A DNA stretch of 64,000 nucleotides from Paractinoplanes ferrugineus (lineage in GTDB: Bacteria; Actinomycetota; Actinomycetes; Mycobacteriales; Micromonosporaceae): the NCBI RefSeq assembly GCF_016862195.1, contig NZ_BOMM01000012.1:285236-349235 (forward strand), written 5' to 3'. A program made the position numbers and the translations under genes. The notes under the pieces were generated by a model, which was given only the letters and a program-made list of their open reading frames with translations, was not told the DNA's origin and searched no databases. Positions 1 through 11,993 of the stretch are shown piece after piece. Each line of letters begins with the position of its first letter. Within the stretch, counting starts at the first letter, position 1.

Positions 1-30
1 CGGGCCTTCGACGTACACCTTGCGCCTCAT
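1..30 (-). CDS. thiC: Probable ThiC (phosphomethylpyrimidine synthase), N-terminal codons only
   Basis: Only the first ten codons are in the window, starting at the ATG at 30 and reading MRRKVYVEGP. A clear AGGAG ribosome binding site lies at 36-40, five bases upstream. The RKVYVEG string resembles the start of the conserved part of actinobacterial ThiC, the radical-SAM enzyme that makes the pyrimidine half of thiamine. The gene follows thiD by 72 bases on the same strand, which fits a thiamine operon. The match is very short, so this call rests mostly on context. Confidence 0.55.
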   Translation of the reverse strand, partial: MRRKVYVEGP

Positions 31-102
31 TTTTGCTCCTAAAATAGTACTAATAGGACAGACGACGGCAGCATGGATACCACTACCGGCGCTCAAGGCC
101 TG

Positions 103-896
103 TCAGACGAAGTGATTCAGCGGCCCGGGCCCGGCGCCCAGCCGCCACGAACGACCGCCGTGCAACGCGCCGGCGACGTATTTCTTGGCGGCGGCCACGG
201 CCGAGGGAATGTCATCCCCGAATGCCAGCCGAACCGCCACCGCCGAGGAGAAGGTGCACCCCGACCCGTGATTGTTCGCCGTTTCCACGGGCGAACCCCG
301 CAACAGCGACGTCTCTCCGTCGCAGTGCAGAACGTCCACCGCGAGTTCACTGCCGGTCACGACCACCGCGCGAGGACCACCCGAAGCGAGCCGTTCGGCC
401 GCCGAAATCATTTCCTCCGCCGTCTCGCACCGGCTTTCCGTCAGGGCGGCGGCTTCCTGCCGATTGGGCGTGACCACGCAGCCGTACGCGAGAAGTGGCG
501 CCACCGAGGCGGCGGCCGCGAGTCGGGCCCCGGAGGTGGCGACAAGCACCGGATCGACAACCAGATTGGGCAGCCGGGGAGCGAGTTCGACCAGGAGCTC
601 GGCAACCGCCCGATCCCCGATCATCCCCACTTTGACCGCCGCCACCTCGAAGTCGGCGAGCACCGCCTCGAGCTGAGCCGCGACGATGTCCACCGGCACC
701 GGATGAATGGCGGTCACCCCGAGCGTGTTCTGCGCGGTGATGGCGGTGACCACCGACGTCCCATAGGCCCCGAGCGCCGCGAAGGTCTTCAGATCCGCCT
801 GAATCCCCGCGCCCCCACCGGAGTCGGATCCGGCGATGGTCAACACAACCGGCGGTGTCGGATCCACCGCGCCGGGCCACCCCGACTTCCAGAACG

Positions 897-900
<4 letters not shown>
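103..900 (-). CDS. thiD: Hydroxymethylpyrimidine/phosphomethylpyrimidine kinase ThiD
   Basis: ThiD phosphorylates HMP and HMP-P to give the pyrimidine pyrophosphate used for thiamine assembly. The protein (265 aa, usual length) has the N-terminal TIAGSDSGGGAGIQADLKTF ribokinase-fold signature and the C-terminal anion-hole motif GSGCTFSSA near residue 215. The start is the GTG at 900, which overlaps the TGA stop of the upstream gene (897-899), so the two are translationally coupled. A much longer open frame continues upstream but is only a shadow of the neighbour. Confidence 0.95.
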
Positions 901-3436
<2,536 letters not shown>

Positions 3437-3440
<4 letters not shown>

Positions 3441-4147
3441 GCGGCACCCCCGCGAAAGCCGCCACGCGATCCGGTCACCACGCGCGAGCCGGTCACCAAG
3501 CGCGAGCCGTTGGCCAAACGCGAAGCGGAGGCGCCGCCCGGCGAAGCGGAATCGGTGTCGCCCCGGGTCGAGAGCGCTCGCTGGAAATCAGCGGTCGCCC
3601 CGGCCGGATCCGCGATCACCGCCGAGATCGCCGCCACGCCGTAGCCGGGGAGATCAGCCACGCGGGCCGGCGTGATCCCGGCGATCGCGAGCACCGGAGT
3701 TCCCGGAACCGCGTCGACCACGGCCGCCAACCCCGCCGGGCCGATCGGGGGCGGCAATCCGTCCTTGGTGGTCGTGGCGAACACCGGCCCGACCCCCAGA
3801 TAGTCGGCGCCGTCGGCGACGGCCTGCCGGGCCGAGACCGGATTGCGGCAGGTGGCGCCCAAGATCGCGGCCGGCCCCAGCACCCCCCGGGCGGCCGCCA
3901 CCGGAAGATCATCAGCCCCGACGTGCACGCCGTCGGCCCCGGCCGCGAGGGCGACCCCGACCCGGTCGTCGACCAGGCACAACGCGTCTCCGGCCGACCG
4001 GCACAGCGCGAGCGCCGCCACGGTCAGCTGGTATGCCTCCCGGTCGCAGCTCTTGACCCGCACCTGGATCGCCACCGGCCCGTGCCCGACCGCCCCACGC
4101 ACGACGTCGAGCGAATCGGTGACGATGTGAAGACGAGGAAACAACAC
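3437..4147 (-). CDS. thiE: Thiamine-phosphate synthase ThiE with a repetitive tail
   Basis: ThiE joins HMP-pyrophosphate and thiazole phosphate. The body shows LHIVTDSLDVV, GADGVHVGADDLP, LGATCRN, DYLGVGPVFATTTKDG and LAIAGITPARVADL. I place the start at GTG 4147, giving 236 aa. It is preceded by GGGAGG, whereas the longer frame starting at 4171 begins inside the riboswitch core. The last roughly 40 residues are a low-complexity Ser/Gly/Arg tail with repeated VTGSR units beyond the usual ThiE end. First gene of the thiamine operon. Confidence 0.92.
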
Positions 4148-4154
4148 AAACGCT

Positions 4155-4245
4155 CCTCCCTGCGCCGGCATGATCCGGATCAGGTTCGACGGTCGGGGGC
4201 TGCGTCAGCCCCCCTCTCAGCCCGGTGCACCGGACTCCCGTGGGG
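4155..4245 (-). promoter_or_regulatory. TPP riboswitch (thi box)
   Basis: On the minus strand this leader contains the thi-box signatures: GGGCTGAGAG around 4213-4222, then GAACCTGATCCGGATCATGC and GGCGCAGGGAGG at 4157-4185, immediately before the thiE start codon. This is the classical thiamine-pyrophosphate aptamer. The aptamer's 3' end coincides with the thiE ribosome binding site, so ligand binding most likely blocks translation initiation of the first operon gene. Confidence 0.93.
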
Positions 4246-4286
4246 TTGTCTTGTCTCGGACCATAACCGCCCGAAGCCGCTCCGCG

Positions 4287-5933
4287 CTAGCGCACGTCCC
4301 AGACCGGCTCGGGCGTCTCCACCACCTCGCCGTCGCTCTGGAACAGCACGAACCGGTCGAAGGAGCGGGTGAACCAGCGGTCGTGGGTGACCGCCATCAC
4401 CGTGCCCTCGAACATCCGCAGCCCCTCTTCCAGGGCTTCCGCCGAGGCCATGTCCAGGTTGTCGGTCGGTTCGTCGAGCAACAGAAGTGTCGCCCCGGAC
4501 AACTCGAGCATCAGCACCAGGAAGCGCGCCTGCTGCCCACCGGAGAGGGTGCCGAACCGCTGGTCGCCCTGCCCGGCCAGCTCGTACCGGTTGAGCGCCT
4601 TCATCGCCCCCGCCCGGTCCATTCCGGACCGATGGTCGTCGCCCCGCCAGAGAATCTCGACGAGGGTACGTTCGACCAGCTCAGGCCGATCGTGGGTCTG
4701 CGAGAAGTGGCCCGGTCGCACGCGCGCGCCGAGGCGGGCCACGCCGCCGTGCGCGACATAGGCGAGCGGCGCCCCGTCGACCGGTTTGTTCTCCGCGTCG
4801 GGGTCCGAGCCGCCGGCCGCGAGCAGGCGCAGGAAGTGCGATTTCCCGGTGCCGTTGGCGCCGAGCACAGCGACCCGATCGCCGTACCAAATCTCCAGAT
4901 CAAAGGGGAATGTGAGATTTTCCAATTCGAGCTGCTCGCAGATCACCGAGCGCTTCCCGGTGCGCCCGCCCCGCAGATTCATCCGCAGTGACTGCTCCTT
5001 GGGCGGCAGCGGCGGCGGACCGGCCTCCTCGAACCTGCGGAGCCGGGTCTGCGCGGATTGATACCGCGACGCCATGTCGGAGTTGTAGGCGGCCTTCTGC
5101 TTGTACATCAGCATCAGCTCGCGCAGCTTCTGATGCTCCTCGTCCCAGCGCCGGCGGTTCTCCTCGAGCTTCTCGTGCCGGTTGACGCGCGCCTCGTGCC
5201 AGGAGGCGAAGCCGCCCGGATGGGTCCACGCGCCGCCGCCCTCGACCGCCACCACCCGATCGGCGGTCTGCGCCAGCAGCTCCCGATCGTGGGAGACGAA
5301 GAGCACCGACTTCGCCGACTCCTTGAGCCGTTGCTCGAGCCAGCGCTTGCCGGGCACGTCGAGGAAGTTGTCCGGCTCGTCGAGCAGCAGCACCTCGTCC
5401 CGGCCGCGTAGCAACAGATCGAGGGCGAACCGTTTCTGCTGGCCACCGGAGAGTGTCCGCACCGGACGGTGCCGCACCTGATCCCAGGTCTTGTCGAGGA
5501 TCGCGACCGCCACCGTGTCGAAGAGGACCTCGGCCTCATAGCCACCCACCTCACCCCAGTGCGCGAGGGCATTGGCGTAACCGAGCTGGGTGCGCTCGGT
5601 CTCGTCGAGGGCCGCCGCGGCCGCGGCGAGCTTCGCACCGGCGGCGCGCAGGGGCGGTTCGACAAGCGAAAGAGCCAGATCCGCAAGCGTACGGTCGTCG
5701 CCGATCATGCCGATGAACTGCCGCATCACGCCCAGTCCACCGGACCGCGCGATGCTTCCGGACTGGGTCGGCAGATCGCCGGCGACCAGACGCAGCAGCG
5801 TGGTCTTACCGGCGCCGTTCGGCCCGACCAGCGCGACCTTGGCGCCCTCACCGACCCGGAACGACACGTCGGCGAACAGCTCCCGGCCGTCGGGCAGCAC
5901 GAACCCGGCTCCGGCGACATCCACGTAACCCAT
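4287..5933 (-). CDS. ABC-F family ATP-binding protein
   Basis: A soluble protein of 548 aa with two ABC ATPase domains and no membrane segments. The first half has Walker A GPNGAGKT (about residue 37), signature LSGGQQ and Walker B LLLDEPDNFLD. A charged linker (about 250-320) follows, and the second half has Walker A GANGTGKS, LSGGQQARF and LLLDEPTDNLD. Tandem domains plus linker define ABC-F proteins, which act on the ribosome (translation factors or antibiotic protection). Which subgroup this is cannot be read from the sequence. Its start lies 33 bases after the upstream methyltransferase stop. Confidence 0.93.
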   Translation of the reverse strand: MGYVDVAGAGFVLPDGRELFADVSFRVGEGAKVALVGPNGAGKTTLLRLVAGDLPTQSGSIARSGGLGVMRQFIGMIGDDRTLADLALSLVEPPLRAAGAKLAAAAAALDETERTQLGYANALAHWGEVGGYEAEVLFDTVAVAILDKTWDQVRHRPVRTLSGGQQKRFALDLLLRGRDEVLLLDEPDNFLDVPGKRWLEQRLKESAKSVLFVSHDRELLAQTADRVVAVEGGGAWTHPGGFASWHEARVNRHEKLEENRRRWDEEHQKLRELMLMYKQKAAYNSDMASRYQSAQTRLRRFEEAGPPPLPPKEQSLRMNLRGGRTGKRSVICEQLELENLTFPFDLEIWYGDRVAVLGANGTGKSHFLRLLAAGGSDPDAENKPVDGAPLAYVAHGGVARLGARVRPGHFSQTHDRPELVERTLVEILWRGDDHRSGMDRAGAMKALNRYELAGQGDQRFGTLSGGQQARFLVLMLELSGATLLLLDEPTDNLDMASAEALEEGLRMFEGTVMAVTHDRWFTRSFDRFVLFQSDGEVVETPEPVWDVR

Positions 5934-5966
5934 GGGCAGCCATTCTTCCGGGCGCGGGACGAAAGG

Positions 5967-6581
5967 TCAGCCGGTTTTCCGGCTCACCTTCAGCACCCGG
6001 AACCCCTTCTGGCTGGCGACGCGCACGACGTCCCAGCCGAGCCCGACGAGCCAGGCGTGCAGCGAGTCGCCGCCGAGATTGCGGTTGATCACCAGCCAGG
6101 CCGTTCCCCCCGGGGCGAGCCGGGGAAGCCAGCGTTCCATGATCGCGTGCAACTCGGCCTTGCCGACGTGGGTGGGCGGGTTGCTCCAGATCTGCTCGAA
6201 CACCACGTCATCGGGCACCTCGTCGGGTCCGGCCACGAACAGCCGGCCGGTCAGGCCCAGCCGTCCCGCGTTCTCCGCGGTGAGCTCGCGGGCCCGCGAG
6301 TTGACGTCGACCGCCCACACGGTGGCCTGCGGCGACTCGGTGGCCAGCACACTCGCGATCGGCCCGTAGCCGCAGCCGAGGTCGAGGAAGACACCGGTGG
6401 TCGCGGCGTCGGGCAGGCCACCCTTACGCAGCAGCACGGCCGTGCCCGGGTCGAGCCGGCCGGCCGAGAAGACACCGGACGCCACGACCAGCGTGTAGTC
6501 GCGGCCGGCGACGCTGAACTCGATCTCCCCCCGCTGGGCCGGCGCGGACGGTTCGGCGCTGAAGTAATGCTCGGCGGTCAC
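5967..6581 (-). CDS. Class I SAM methyltransferase, RsmC/RsmD-like
   Basis: A 204-aa methyltransferase with motif I FLDLGCGYGPIASVLA and the N6-adenine/N2-guanine-type active site SNPPTHVGKAELH (NPP-x motif IV). This pattern belongs to the RsmC-like 16S rRNA guanine methyltransferases. The start is the GTG at 6581 after a GGCGGGG site; the longer upstream frame is not supported. It lies just upstream of the ABC-F gene, consistent with a ribosome-related pair. The exact substrate is inferred from family. Confidence 0.88.
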   Translation of the reverse strand: MTAEHYFSAEPSAPAQRGEIEFSVAGRDYTLVVASGVFSAGRLDPGTAVLLRKGGLPDAATTGVFLDLGCGYGPIASVLATESPQATVWAVDVNSRARELTAENAGRLGLTGRLFVAGPDEVPDDVVFEQIWSNPPTHVGKAELHAIMERWLPRLAPGGTAWLVINRNLGGDSLHAWLVGLGWDVVRVASQKGFRVLKVSRKTG

Positions 6582-6677
6582 CCCGCCAGTCTGCCGCCGG
6601 GAAAACGGGCGACGCCCGGCGGGGTGCCGCACATGTTGTGCGTCCGTCGAGGCCCGTTCGCTTTTAACTTTCGATGC

Positions 6678-7499
6678 ATGCTGTACGGGACCCCGCTCCA
6701 CTCCGAACACCGCATGACCGCGCACGGCGGCCTCGCGCTGTTCGTCCGTGGCGTGGACGGCACCACCGGCCAGCATCGGCCCGCGCCGCGTACCCCGAAC
6801 CGGCGGCAACGCCGGCGGGCGCCGCGCGAGCCGGAACGCACCGCGCAGTTGCTGGTCCGCGGGCTGGCCGCGCTGATCCTGCTCGGCCTGGTGGTGATGA
6901 CCGCGTTCTTCGCGCTGGGCGGCGATCGCCGGCCGGACGCCGAGGCCGCCACCGGGCCGAGGACCGATCCGCTCGCCTCCCGCTCGGTCGACACCGCGCC
7001 GCTCACGATCGAGGAAGTCTTCCCCGATCGGCGGGAGGTGCGGCCGCCCGCGGCCCGGCCCTACCGCATCACGACGACCCACACCGACACCGACTGCCGG
7101 ACGGCCACCACCGGGGCGCTGGGCGCGCTGCTGGTCGCGCACGGCTGCAGCCAGGTGGTCCGGGGCGGGACCACGGCGCCGTACGACGGTTACGAGGTGA
7201 CGACCGGACTGTTCAACCTGGCCGACGAGGCGGGCGCGAACCAGGTCGACGACCAGTTGCGGCACCTGGTGGAGACCGGGGACGGCGGTTTCGCGACGCT
7301 GCCGGCCACCCGGGGCACGCTGCCGACATCCCAGGTCGGTTGGAACGCCACCGGTCACTACCTGCTCTACTGCGTGATCACTCGGACCGACGGGAAGCTG
7401 GTGACCAGCGACGACCCGGTAGGTGAGCGGATCACCGCCGAGCTGGTCGACTCCTACCTGGTCACGATGCTGGCCCGGCGGAGCGGCAACACGGCTTAG
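6678..7499 (+). CDS. Hypothetical single-pass membrane protein
   Basis: One of the few + strand genes in the left part of the window, divergent from the methyltransferase. The 273-aa product has an Arg/Pro-rich cytoplasmic N-terminus and one hydrophobic helix at about residues 57-78 (LLVRGLAALILLGLVVMTAF). A Pro-rich linker and an extracellular domain of about 180 residues with three cysteines follow. No family was recognised. The start may instead be the ATG at 6714; neither has an obvious ribosome binding site. Confidence 0.75.
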   Translation: MLYGTPLHSEHRMTAHGGLALFVRGVDGTTGQHRPAPRTPNRRQRRRAPREPERTAQLLVRGLAALILLGLVVMTAFFALGGDRRPDAEAATGPRTDPLASRSVDTAPLTIEEVFPDRREVRPPAARPYRITTTHTDTDCRTATTGALGALLVAHGCSQVVRGGTTAPYDGYEVTTGLFNLADEAGANQVDDQLRHLVETGDGGFATLPATRGTLPTSQVGWNATGHYLLYCVITRTDGKLVTSDDPVGERITAELVDSYLVTMLARRSGNTA

Positions 7500-7508
7500 G
7501 GGTGCGGT

Positions 7509-8324
7509 CTAGGCACGCATCCGGCGGGTGGTGTCGGCGCGAGTCGCGTACTCGGCCTCGGCGGGATAACCGACCGCGATCAGGGTGAGGCCGTGCGCGG
7601 GTGCGACGGTCACCTCGCTGGATCGTTCCCTGAGCTCGAGCAGGTTGCCGGGCCATTCGACCGGGCGCCGGCCGTCCCCCACCGCGAGCATGCCACCGAC
7701 CAGGCTGCGCACCATCGACTGGCAGAAGGCGTCGGCCTGCACGGTCGCCACACAGATCCCGTCCGGATCGCGGCGCCAGTCGAGCCGGGTGATCGCCCGC
7801 ACCGTGGTCGCGTGTTCCTTGCGCTTGCAGTAGGCCGCGTAGTCGTGCTCCCCCACCAGGGCGTACGCGGCGGCGTTGAGCCGGTCCACATCGAGCGGGC
7901 GGACCCAGCCGAGCGTGTCGTACCGACGCAACGGCTCGGGTCCCCACGGTGTGTCGGCGACCCGGTATTCGTACCGCCGGAAGGTCGCGGAGAACCGGGC
8001 GTCGAAAGTGTCCGGCACCGGGGTGACCGCGCGCACCCGGGCGTCCGGCGGCATCAGGGCCGCGAGTCGACGCAGCAGCGAGGCCTCGAGCTCCGTCCAC
8101 TGCTCCGACCGGATGTCCACGTGGCACACCTGCCCGGTCGCGTGCACGCCGGCGTCGGTTCGGCCGGCCACGGTCAGTCCGAGCGGCGTCTCCGCACCCA
8201 GGAGCCGGCCCAGTGCCTCGGTCAGTGCCCCGGCGACCGTCCGCCGGCCCGGCTGCACCGCCCACCCCGAGAACTCGGCCCCGTCGTAGGAGACGTCGAG
8301 TCTCAACCGGATGGATTCCCTCAC
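7509..8324 (-). CDS. truA: tRNA pseudouridine(38-40) synthase TruA
   Basis: TruA isomerises uridines 38-40 of the tRNA anticodon arm. The protein (271 aa) starts with RLRLDVSYDGAEFSGWAVQP, carries the catalytic aspartate in VAGRTDAGVHA, and has the FSATFRRYEYRV and QADAFCQSMVRSLVGGML blocks of the family. I choose GTG 8324 because GAGGGG sits upstream and the TruA homology begins right after it; the frame stays open to 8354. It is downstream of rplQ, the usual actinobacterial position. Confidence 0.95.
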   Translation of the reverse strand: MRESIRLRLDVSYDGAEFSGWAVQPGRRTVAGALTEALGRLLGAETPLGLTVAGRTDAGVHATGQVCHVDIRSEQWTELEASLLRRLAALMPPDARVRAVTPVPDTFDARFSATFRRYEYRVADTPWGPEPLRRYDTLGWVRPLDVDRLNAAAYALVGEHDYAAYCKRKEHATTVRAITRLDWRRDPDGICVATVQADAFCQSMVRSLVGGMLAVGDGRRPVEWPGNLLELRERSSEVTVAPAHGLTLIAVGYPAEAEYATRADTTRRMRA

Positions 8325-8401
8325 GCGAAACGCCCCTCTTCGGCGGTGGCCCACGACGGCGCTGGGGCGGTCGTGGCGGCACTCGTCCCGATTCCGTACT
8401 C

Positions 8402-8441
8402 AAAAAAAGAGCGCCCGGCACCACAGGGGTGCCGGGCGCTC
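8402..8441 (-). terminator. Rho-independent terminator of the alpha operon
   Basis: A perfect 14-bp stem (8409-8422 with 8428-8441) with a 5-base loop, followed on the minus strand by seven T residues (8402-8408). It lies just after rplQ, so it ends the infA-to-rplQ transcript before truA. Confidence 0.95.
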
Positions 8442-8451
8442 CTCGCGTTAC

Positions 8452-9033
8452 TTACGCCTTGGCGTCTTTCTCGTCCAGGTCTTCGCCTTCGGCCTTGTCG
8501 CCGGGGCCTTCGGCACCCTTGTCGCCGGACGCGTTCACCGGCGGCTCGGAGTCCTGGTCGTCGGACTTGGCCACGGGGGCCTCGTCCTCGCGAGCAAGCG
8601 CCTCGACCTTGTCCTGCTGCGCGGCGGCCTTGCGGGCGGTCGTCGACTTGGCGGGCGCGGTGGTGGCCGCGACCTGCAGCTCCTCGACCAGCTCGATGAC
8701 CGCCATCGGAGCGGCGTCGCCCTTGCGCGGGCCGGTCTTGGTGATCCGGGTGTAGCCACCCGGCCGGTTGCCGTACCGCGGAGCGATCTGCTCGAACAGG
8801 GCGTACACGACGTCCTTGTCCTTCACGGTGGCCAGGACCCGGCGACGGGAGTGCAGGTCGCCGCGCTTGGCCTTCGTGATGAGCTGCTCAGCCAGCGGGC
8901 GCAGCCGCTTGGCCTTCGTCTCGGTGGTCTTGATCTTCCCGTGCCGGAAGAGCTCGGTGGCCAGGTTGGCCAGGATGAGCTTCTCGTGCGACGGGCTACC
9001 GCCGAGGCGGGGACCCTTGGTGGGCGTGGGCAT
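8452..9033 (-). CDS. rplQ: 50S ribosomal protein L17, with C-terminal extension
   Basis: L17 lies near the exit tunnel of the large subunit. The first about 115 residues are canonical ([20 protein letters not shown], then [15 protein letters not shown]). The 193-aa product is much longer than the roughly 120-aa bacterial minimum: its last about 75 residues form an Ala-, Lys- and acid-rich low-complexity tail, as seen in several actinobacteria. Last gene of the alpha operon, 76 bases after rpoA and directly before a strong terminator. Confidence 0.97.
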   Translation of the reverse strand: MPTPTKGPRLGGSPSHEKLILANLATELFRHGKIKTTETKAKRLRPLAEQLITKAKRGDLHSRRRVLATVKDKDVVYALFEQIAPRYGNRPGGYTRITKTGPRKGDAAPMAVIELVEELQVAATTAPAKSTTARKAAAQQDKVEALAREDEAPVAKSDDQDSEPPVNASGDKGAEGPGDKAEGEDLDEKDAKA

Positions 9034-9109
9034 TTTCGGATGCTCCTTGGTTATTTTTCGACCGTGCAGTGCGGCGAAGCCGCCTCGGCAACTCAGCCGG
9101 CAGCGGGGG

Positions 9110-10132
9110 TTACAGCTGCTCGGTCTCGCGGTAGTCGTCGGTGTCGTAATCCACGTCGCCGAACGAGTCCACGACGTGCGCGGGGTCGAAGGACGGCGCG
9201 CTGTCCTTGAGGCCCAGGCCCATGCCGGCGAGCTTCATCTTGACCTCGTCGATGGACTTCTGGCCGAAGTTCCGGATGTCCAGAAGGTCGGCCTCCGTAC
9301 GCCCTATCAACTCGCCCACGCTGTTGATGCCCTCGCGCTTGAGGCAGTTGTACGACCGGACCGTGAGGTCCAGCTCCTCGATCGGCAGGGCCAGGTCGGC
9401 AGCGAGCTGCGCGTCCTGCGGCGACGGGCCGATGTCGATGCCCTCGGCGGTCTCGTCCAGCTCGCGGCAGAGACCGAACAGCTCGACCAGGGTCGAACCG
9501 GCGGACGCCAGCGCGGTGCGGGGCGAGATGGACGCCTTCGACTCGACGTCGATGATCAGGCGGTCGAAGTCGGTGCGCTGCTCGACACGGGTCGCCTCGA
9601 CGCGGTAGGTCACCTTCATGACCGGCGAGTAGATCGAGTCGACCGGGATGCGGCCGATCTCGGCGCCGGAGTTCTTGTTCTGCGCCGCCGTGACATAGCC
9701 ACGGCCCCGCTCGACGGTGAGCTCCATGTCGAGCCGGCCCTTGCTGTTGAGCGTGGCCAGCTTCAGATCGGGGTTGTGCACGGAGACACCGGCCGGGGGC
9801 TGGATGTCACCGGCGGTGACGTCGCCCGGGCCCTGCTTGCGCAGGTACATGCTGACCGGCTCGTCGTGCTCGGAGCTGACGGTGAGCTCCTTGACGTTCA
9901 TGACCAGCTCGACCACGTCCTCCTTGACACCGGGGATCGTGGTGAACTCGTGCAGCACGCCGTCGATCTTGATGCTGGTGACCGCCGCGCCCGGGATGGA
10001 CGACAGCAGGGTCCGCCGCAGCGAGTTGCCGAGGGTGTAGCCGAAACCCGGCTCCAGAGGCTCGATGGTGAACCGGGAGCGGGTCTCCGAGATCGACTCC
10101 TCCGAGAGGGTCGGTCGCTGGCTGATGAGCAC
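9110..10132 (-). CDS. rpoA: DNA-directed RNA polymerase subunit alpha
   Basis: The alpha subunit dimerises to nucleate RNA polymerase assembly and contacts UP elements and activators. The 340-aa product has the N-terminal domain ([20 protein letters not shown] at 22-41, the assembly core) and the C-terminal helix-hairpin-helix domain ([20 protein letters not shown] and [11 protein letters not shown] near 255-300). The GTG at 10132 is the start. It lies in the standard rpsD-rpoA-rplQ order. Confidence 0.98.
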   Translation of the reverse strand: MLISQRPTLSEESISETRSRFTIEPLEPGFGYTLGNSLRRTLLSSIPGAAVTSIKIDGVLHEFTTIPGVKEDVVELVMNVKELTVSSEHDEPVSMYLRKQGPGDVTAGDIQPPAGVSVHNPDLKLATLNSKGRLDMELTVERGRGYVTAAQNKNSGAEIGRIPVDSIYSPVMKVTYRVEATRVEQRTDFDRLIIDVESKASISPRTALASAGSTLVELFGLCRELDETAEGIDIGPSPQDAQLAADLALPIEELDLTVRSYNCLKREGINSVGELIGRTEADLLDIRNFGQKSIDEVKMKLAGMGLGLKDSAPSFDPAHVVDSFGDVDYDTDDYRETEQL

Positions 10133-10187
10133 GCGCTTCTTCTTTCTGTCAGGCCACCCACTATTTGACGGCCATCGGTTTTGCTGC

Positions 10188-10221
10188 TTCGGGAGGCCGA
10201 CGCGGACGCCGGCCTCCCGAA
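10188..10221 (-). repeat. Perfect inverted repeat between rpsD and rpoA
   Basis: Arms 10188-10199 and 10210-10221 form a perfect 12-bp stem with a 10-base loop. On the minus strand a run of six T precedes the stem instead of following it, so it is not a normal terminator for rpsD. It may be an attenuator or processing site. Confidence 0.7.
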
Positions 10222-10228
10222 AAAAGCC

Positions 10229-10855
10229 TTACTTGGAGTAAAGCTCGACGATCAGCTGCTCCTGGACCTGCGTGTCGATGACAGCGCGGGCCGGGAGCGA
10301 GTGAACCAGGATCTTCATCTCGGTCGGGATCGGCTCGAGCCACGCCGGAACCGGACGCTGGCCGGCCTGAGCCTGGGCGACGACGAAGGGGGTCATCTCC
10401 TTCGACTTCTCCCGGGTCGTGACGATGTCGTGCTCCTTGACGCGGTACGACGGGATGTCGACCTTCACGCCGTTGACCAGGAAGTGGCCGTGCTTGACCA
10501 GCTGCCGGGCCATGTCCCGGGACTGCGCGAGGCCGGCCCGGTAGACGACGTTGTCGAGACGCGACTCGAGGATCTGCAGCAGCACCTCACCGGTCTTGCC
10601 GGGCTTGGTGACAGCCTCCTCGTAGTAACCGCGGAACTGCTTCTCGAGCACGCCGTAGACGCGGCGGGCCTTCTGCTTCTCGCGGTGCTGGAGCAGGTAC
10701 TCGGTCTCCTTCGTGCGACCGCGGCCGTGCTGGCCGGGCGGGAAGGGACGCGACTCGAACGGGCACTTCGGCCCATCGCACTTGCTGCCCTTGAGGAACA
10801 GCTTCATCTTCTCGCGGCGGCAGCGCTTGCAGTCCGCACCTGTGTAACGAGCCAT
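10229..10855 (-). CDS. rpsD: 30S ribosomal protein S4
   Basis: S4 is a primary 16S rRNA binder and an assembly starter. The 208-aa product starts MARYTGADCKRCRREKMKLF and carries the zinc-type cysteine pattern CKRC...CDGPKCPF, followed by the S4 RNA-binding domain (RLDNVVYRAGLAQSRDMARQ). The ATG at 10855 is the start; the longer frame upstream overlaps rpsK in another frame and is not real. Confidence 0.97.
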   Translation of the reverse strand: MARYTGADCKRCRREKMKLFLKGSKCDGPKCPFESRPFPPGQHGRGRTKETEYLLQHREKQKARRVYGVLEKQFRGYYEEAVTKPGKTGEVLLQILESRLDNVVYRAGLAQSRDMARQLVKHGHFLVNGVKVDIPSYRVKEHDIVTTREKSKEMTPFVVAQAQAGQRPVPAWLEPIPTEMKILVHSLPARAVIDTQVQEQLIVELYSK

Positions 10856-10871
10856 TGCTTCTGTCTCTCCC

Positions 10872-11279
10872 CTAGACCCGACGACGCTTAGGCGGACGGC
10901 ATCCGTTGTGCGGCTGCGGCGTGACGTCGGAGATCTGTCCGACCTCGAGGCCGGCGGCCTGCAGCGAACGGATCGCGGTCTCCCGGCCGGAACCGGGGCC
11001 CTTGACGAACACGTCGACCTTGCGCATGCCGTGCTCCATCGCCCGACGAGCGGCGGCCTCGGCGGCCAGCTGCGCGGCGAACGGGGTCGACTTGCGGGAG
11101 CCCTTGAAGCCCACCTGGCCGGACGAGGCCCAGGAGATGACCGCACCGGTCGGGTCGGTGATCGACACGATGGTGTTGTTGAAGGTGCTCTTGATGTGCG
11201 CCTGCCCGTGGGCGACGTTCTTGCGTTCCTTGCGCCGGACCTTCTTTACTGCGGCCCCTGCGCGTGCCTTCGGTGGCAT
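10872..11279 (-). CDS. rpsK: 30S ribosomal protein S11
   Basis: S11 sits on the platform of the small subunit near the Shine-Dalgarno helix. The 135-aa product has [20 protein letters not shown] and the C-terminal [16 protein letters not shown], both diagnostic. Its length is normal for actinobacteria. It is 17 bases after rpsM and 16 bases before rpsD, within one operon. Confidence 0.98.
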   Translation of the reverse strand: MPPKARAGAAVKKVRRKERKNVAHGQAHIKSTFNNTIVSITDPTGAVISWASSGQVGFKGSRKSTPFAAQLAAEAAARRAMEHGMRKVDVFVKGPGSGRETAIRSLQAAGLEVGQISDVTPQPHNGCRPPKRRRV

Positions 11280-11296
11280 AAGTCAGTGCGCTCCTA

Positions 11297-11677
11297 TTAC
11301 TTCCGACCGGGCTTCTTCTTACCGGCGACCGTGCGCTTCGGGCCCTTACGCGTACGCGCGTTGGTCCGGGTGCGCTGACCCCGCACGGGGAGACCCCGGC
11401 GGTGGCGGATGCCGGCATAGCAGCCGATCTCAACCTTGCGGCGGATGTCCGCGGCGACCTCGCGGCGAAGGTCACCTTCAACCTTGAAATTGCCCTCGAT
11501 GTACTCGCGGAGCTGGACCAGCTCCTCGTCCGTGAGGTCCTTGGCCCGCTTGTTCAGGTCAATCGCGGTTGCGGTCAGCGCCTCGACCGAACGAGTGCGA
11601 CCGATCCCGTAGATGTAGGTGAGCGCGATCTCCATCCGCTTCTCGCGGGGCAGATCGACGCCGACGAGTCTTGCCAT
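11297..11677 (-). CDS. rpsM: 30S ribosomal protein S13
   Basis: S13 contacts P-site tRNA and bridges to the large subunit. The 126-aa product starts [20 protein letters not shown], contains [10 protein letters not shown] and the basic tail [27 protein letters not shown] site precedes the ATG. The 154-base spacer to rpmJ contains an 8-bp hairpin (11726-11733 with 11736-11743) and no gene. Confidence 0.98.
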   Translation of the reverse strand: MARLVGVDLPREKRMEIALTYIYGIGRTRSVEALTATAIDLNKRAKDLTDEELVQLREYIEGNFKVEGDLRREVAADIRRKVEIGCYAGIRHRRGLPVRGQRTRTNARTRKGPKRTVAGKKKPGRK

Positions 11678-11831
11678 AAGTGGGCGTACTCCTCGAAATC
11701 ACTCGGAGGTCTGTGCCCGTCCCACCCCGCCTGCCCAGGCGGGCCCTGGCCTCCGACCAGGGGTACGACCATCTTGACGACGGCTGGGACGAGCTTGTGT
11801 ACGTTGCCGGATCTGGCAGCGCGGCCGGGAC

Positions 11832-11948
11832 TCAGCCCTGGCGCTGCTTGTGGCGCGCGTCGGTCTTGCAGATGACCATGACGCGACCGTGCCGCCGGAT
11901 GACCCGGCAGTTGTTGCAGATCCGCTTGACGCTCGGCTTGACCTTCAC
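11832..11948 (-). CDS. rpmJ: 50S ribosomal protein L36 (short gene)
   Basis: Reading from GTG 11948 gives a 38-aa protein with N-terminus [19 protein letters not shown] and C-terminus DARHKQRQG. The zinc ligands Cys11, Cys14, Cys27 and His33 are all present, so this is the zinc-binding L36 form. It is one residue longer than the common 37-aa version (CKTDARH). It lies between infA and rpsM, as in other bacteria. Confidence 0.96.
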   Translation of the reverse strand: MKVKPSVKRICNNCRVIRRHGRVMVICKTDARHKQRQG

Positions 11949-11993
11949 GGTTTGCCTTAACTCTCTAAACGGACGGGACGACCCCCGCCCTAG

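Noticed and set aside
4148..4171. Upstream ATG start for thiE at 4171
   Set aside because: It would translate the conserved core of the TPP riboswitch; GTG 4147 has a good ribosome binding site and starts at the family homology.
5469..7499. A 676-codon + strand frame spanning the methyltransferase and the membrane protein
   Set aside because: Only the part from 6678 onward looks like protein; the rest is antisense to the ABC-F and methyltransferase genes and has Arg/His/Pro-rich shadow composition.
10188..10221. Rho-independent terminator for rpsD
   Set aside because: The T run lies before the stem on the transcribed strand, so it cannot act as a normal terminator in that direction.
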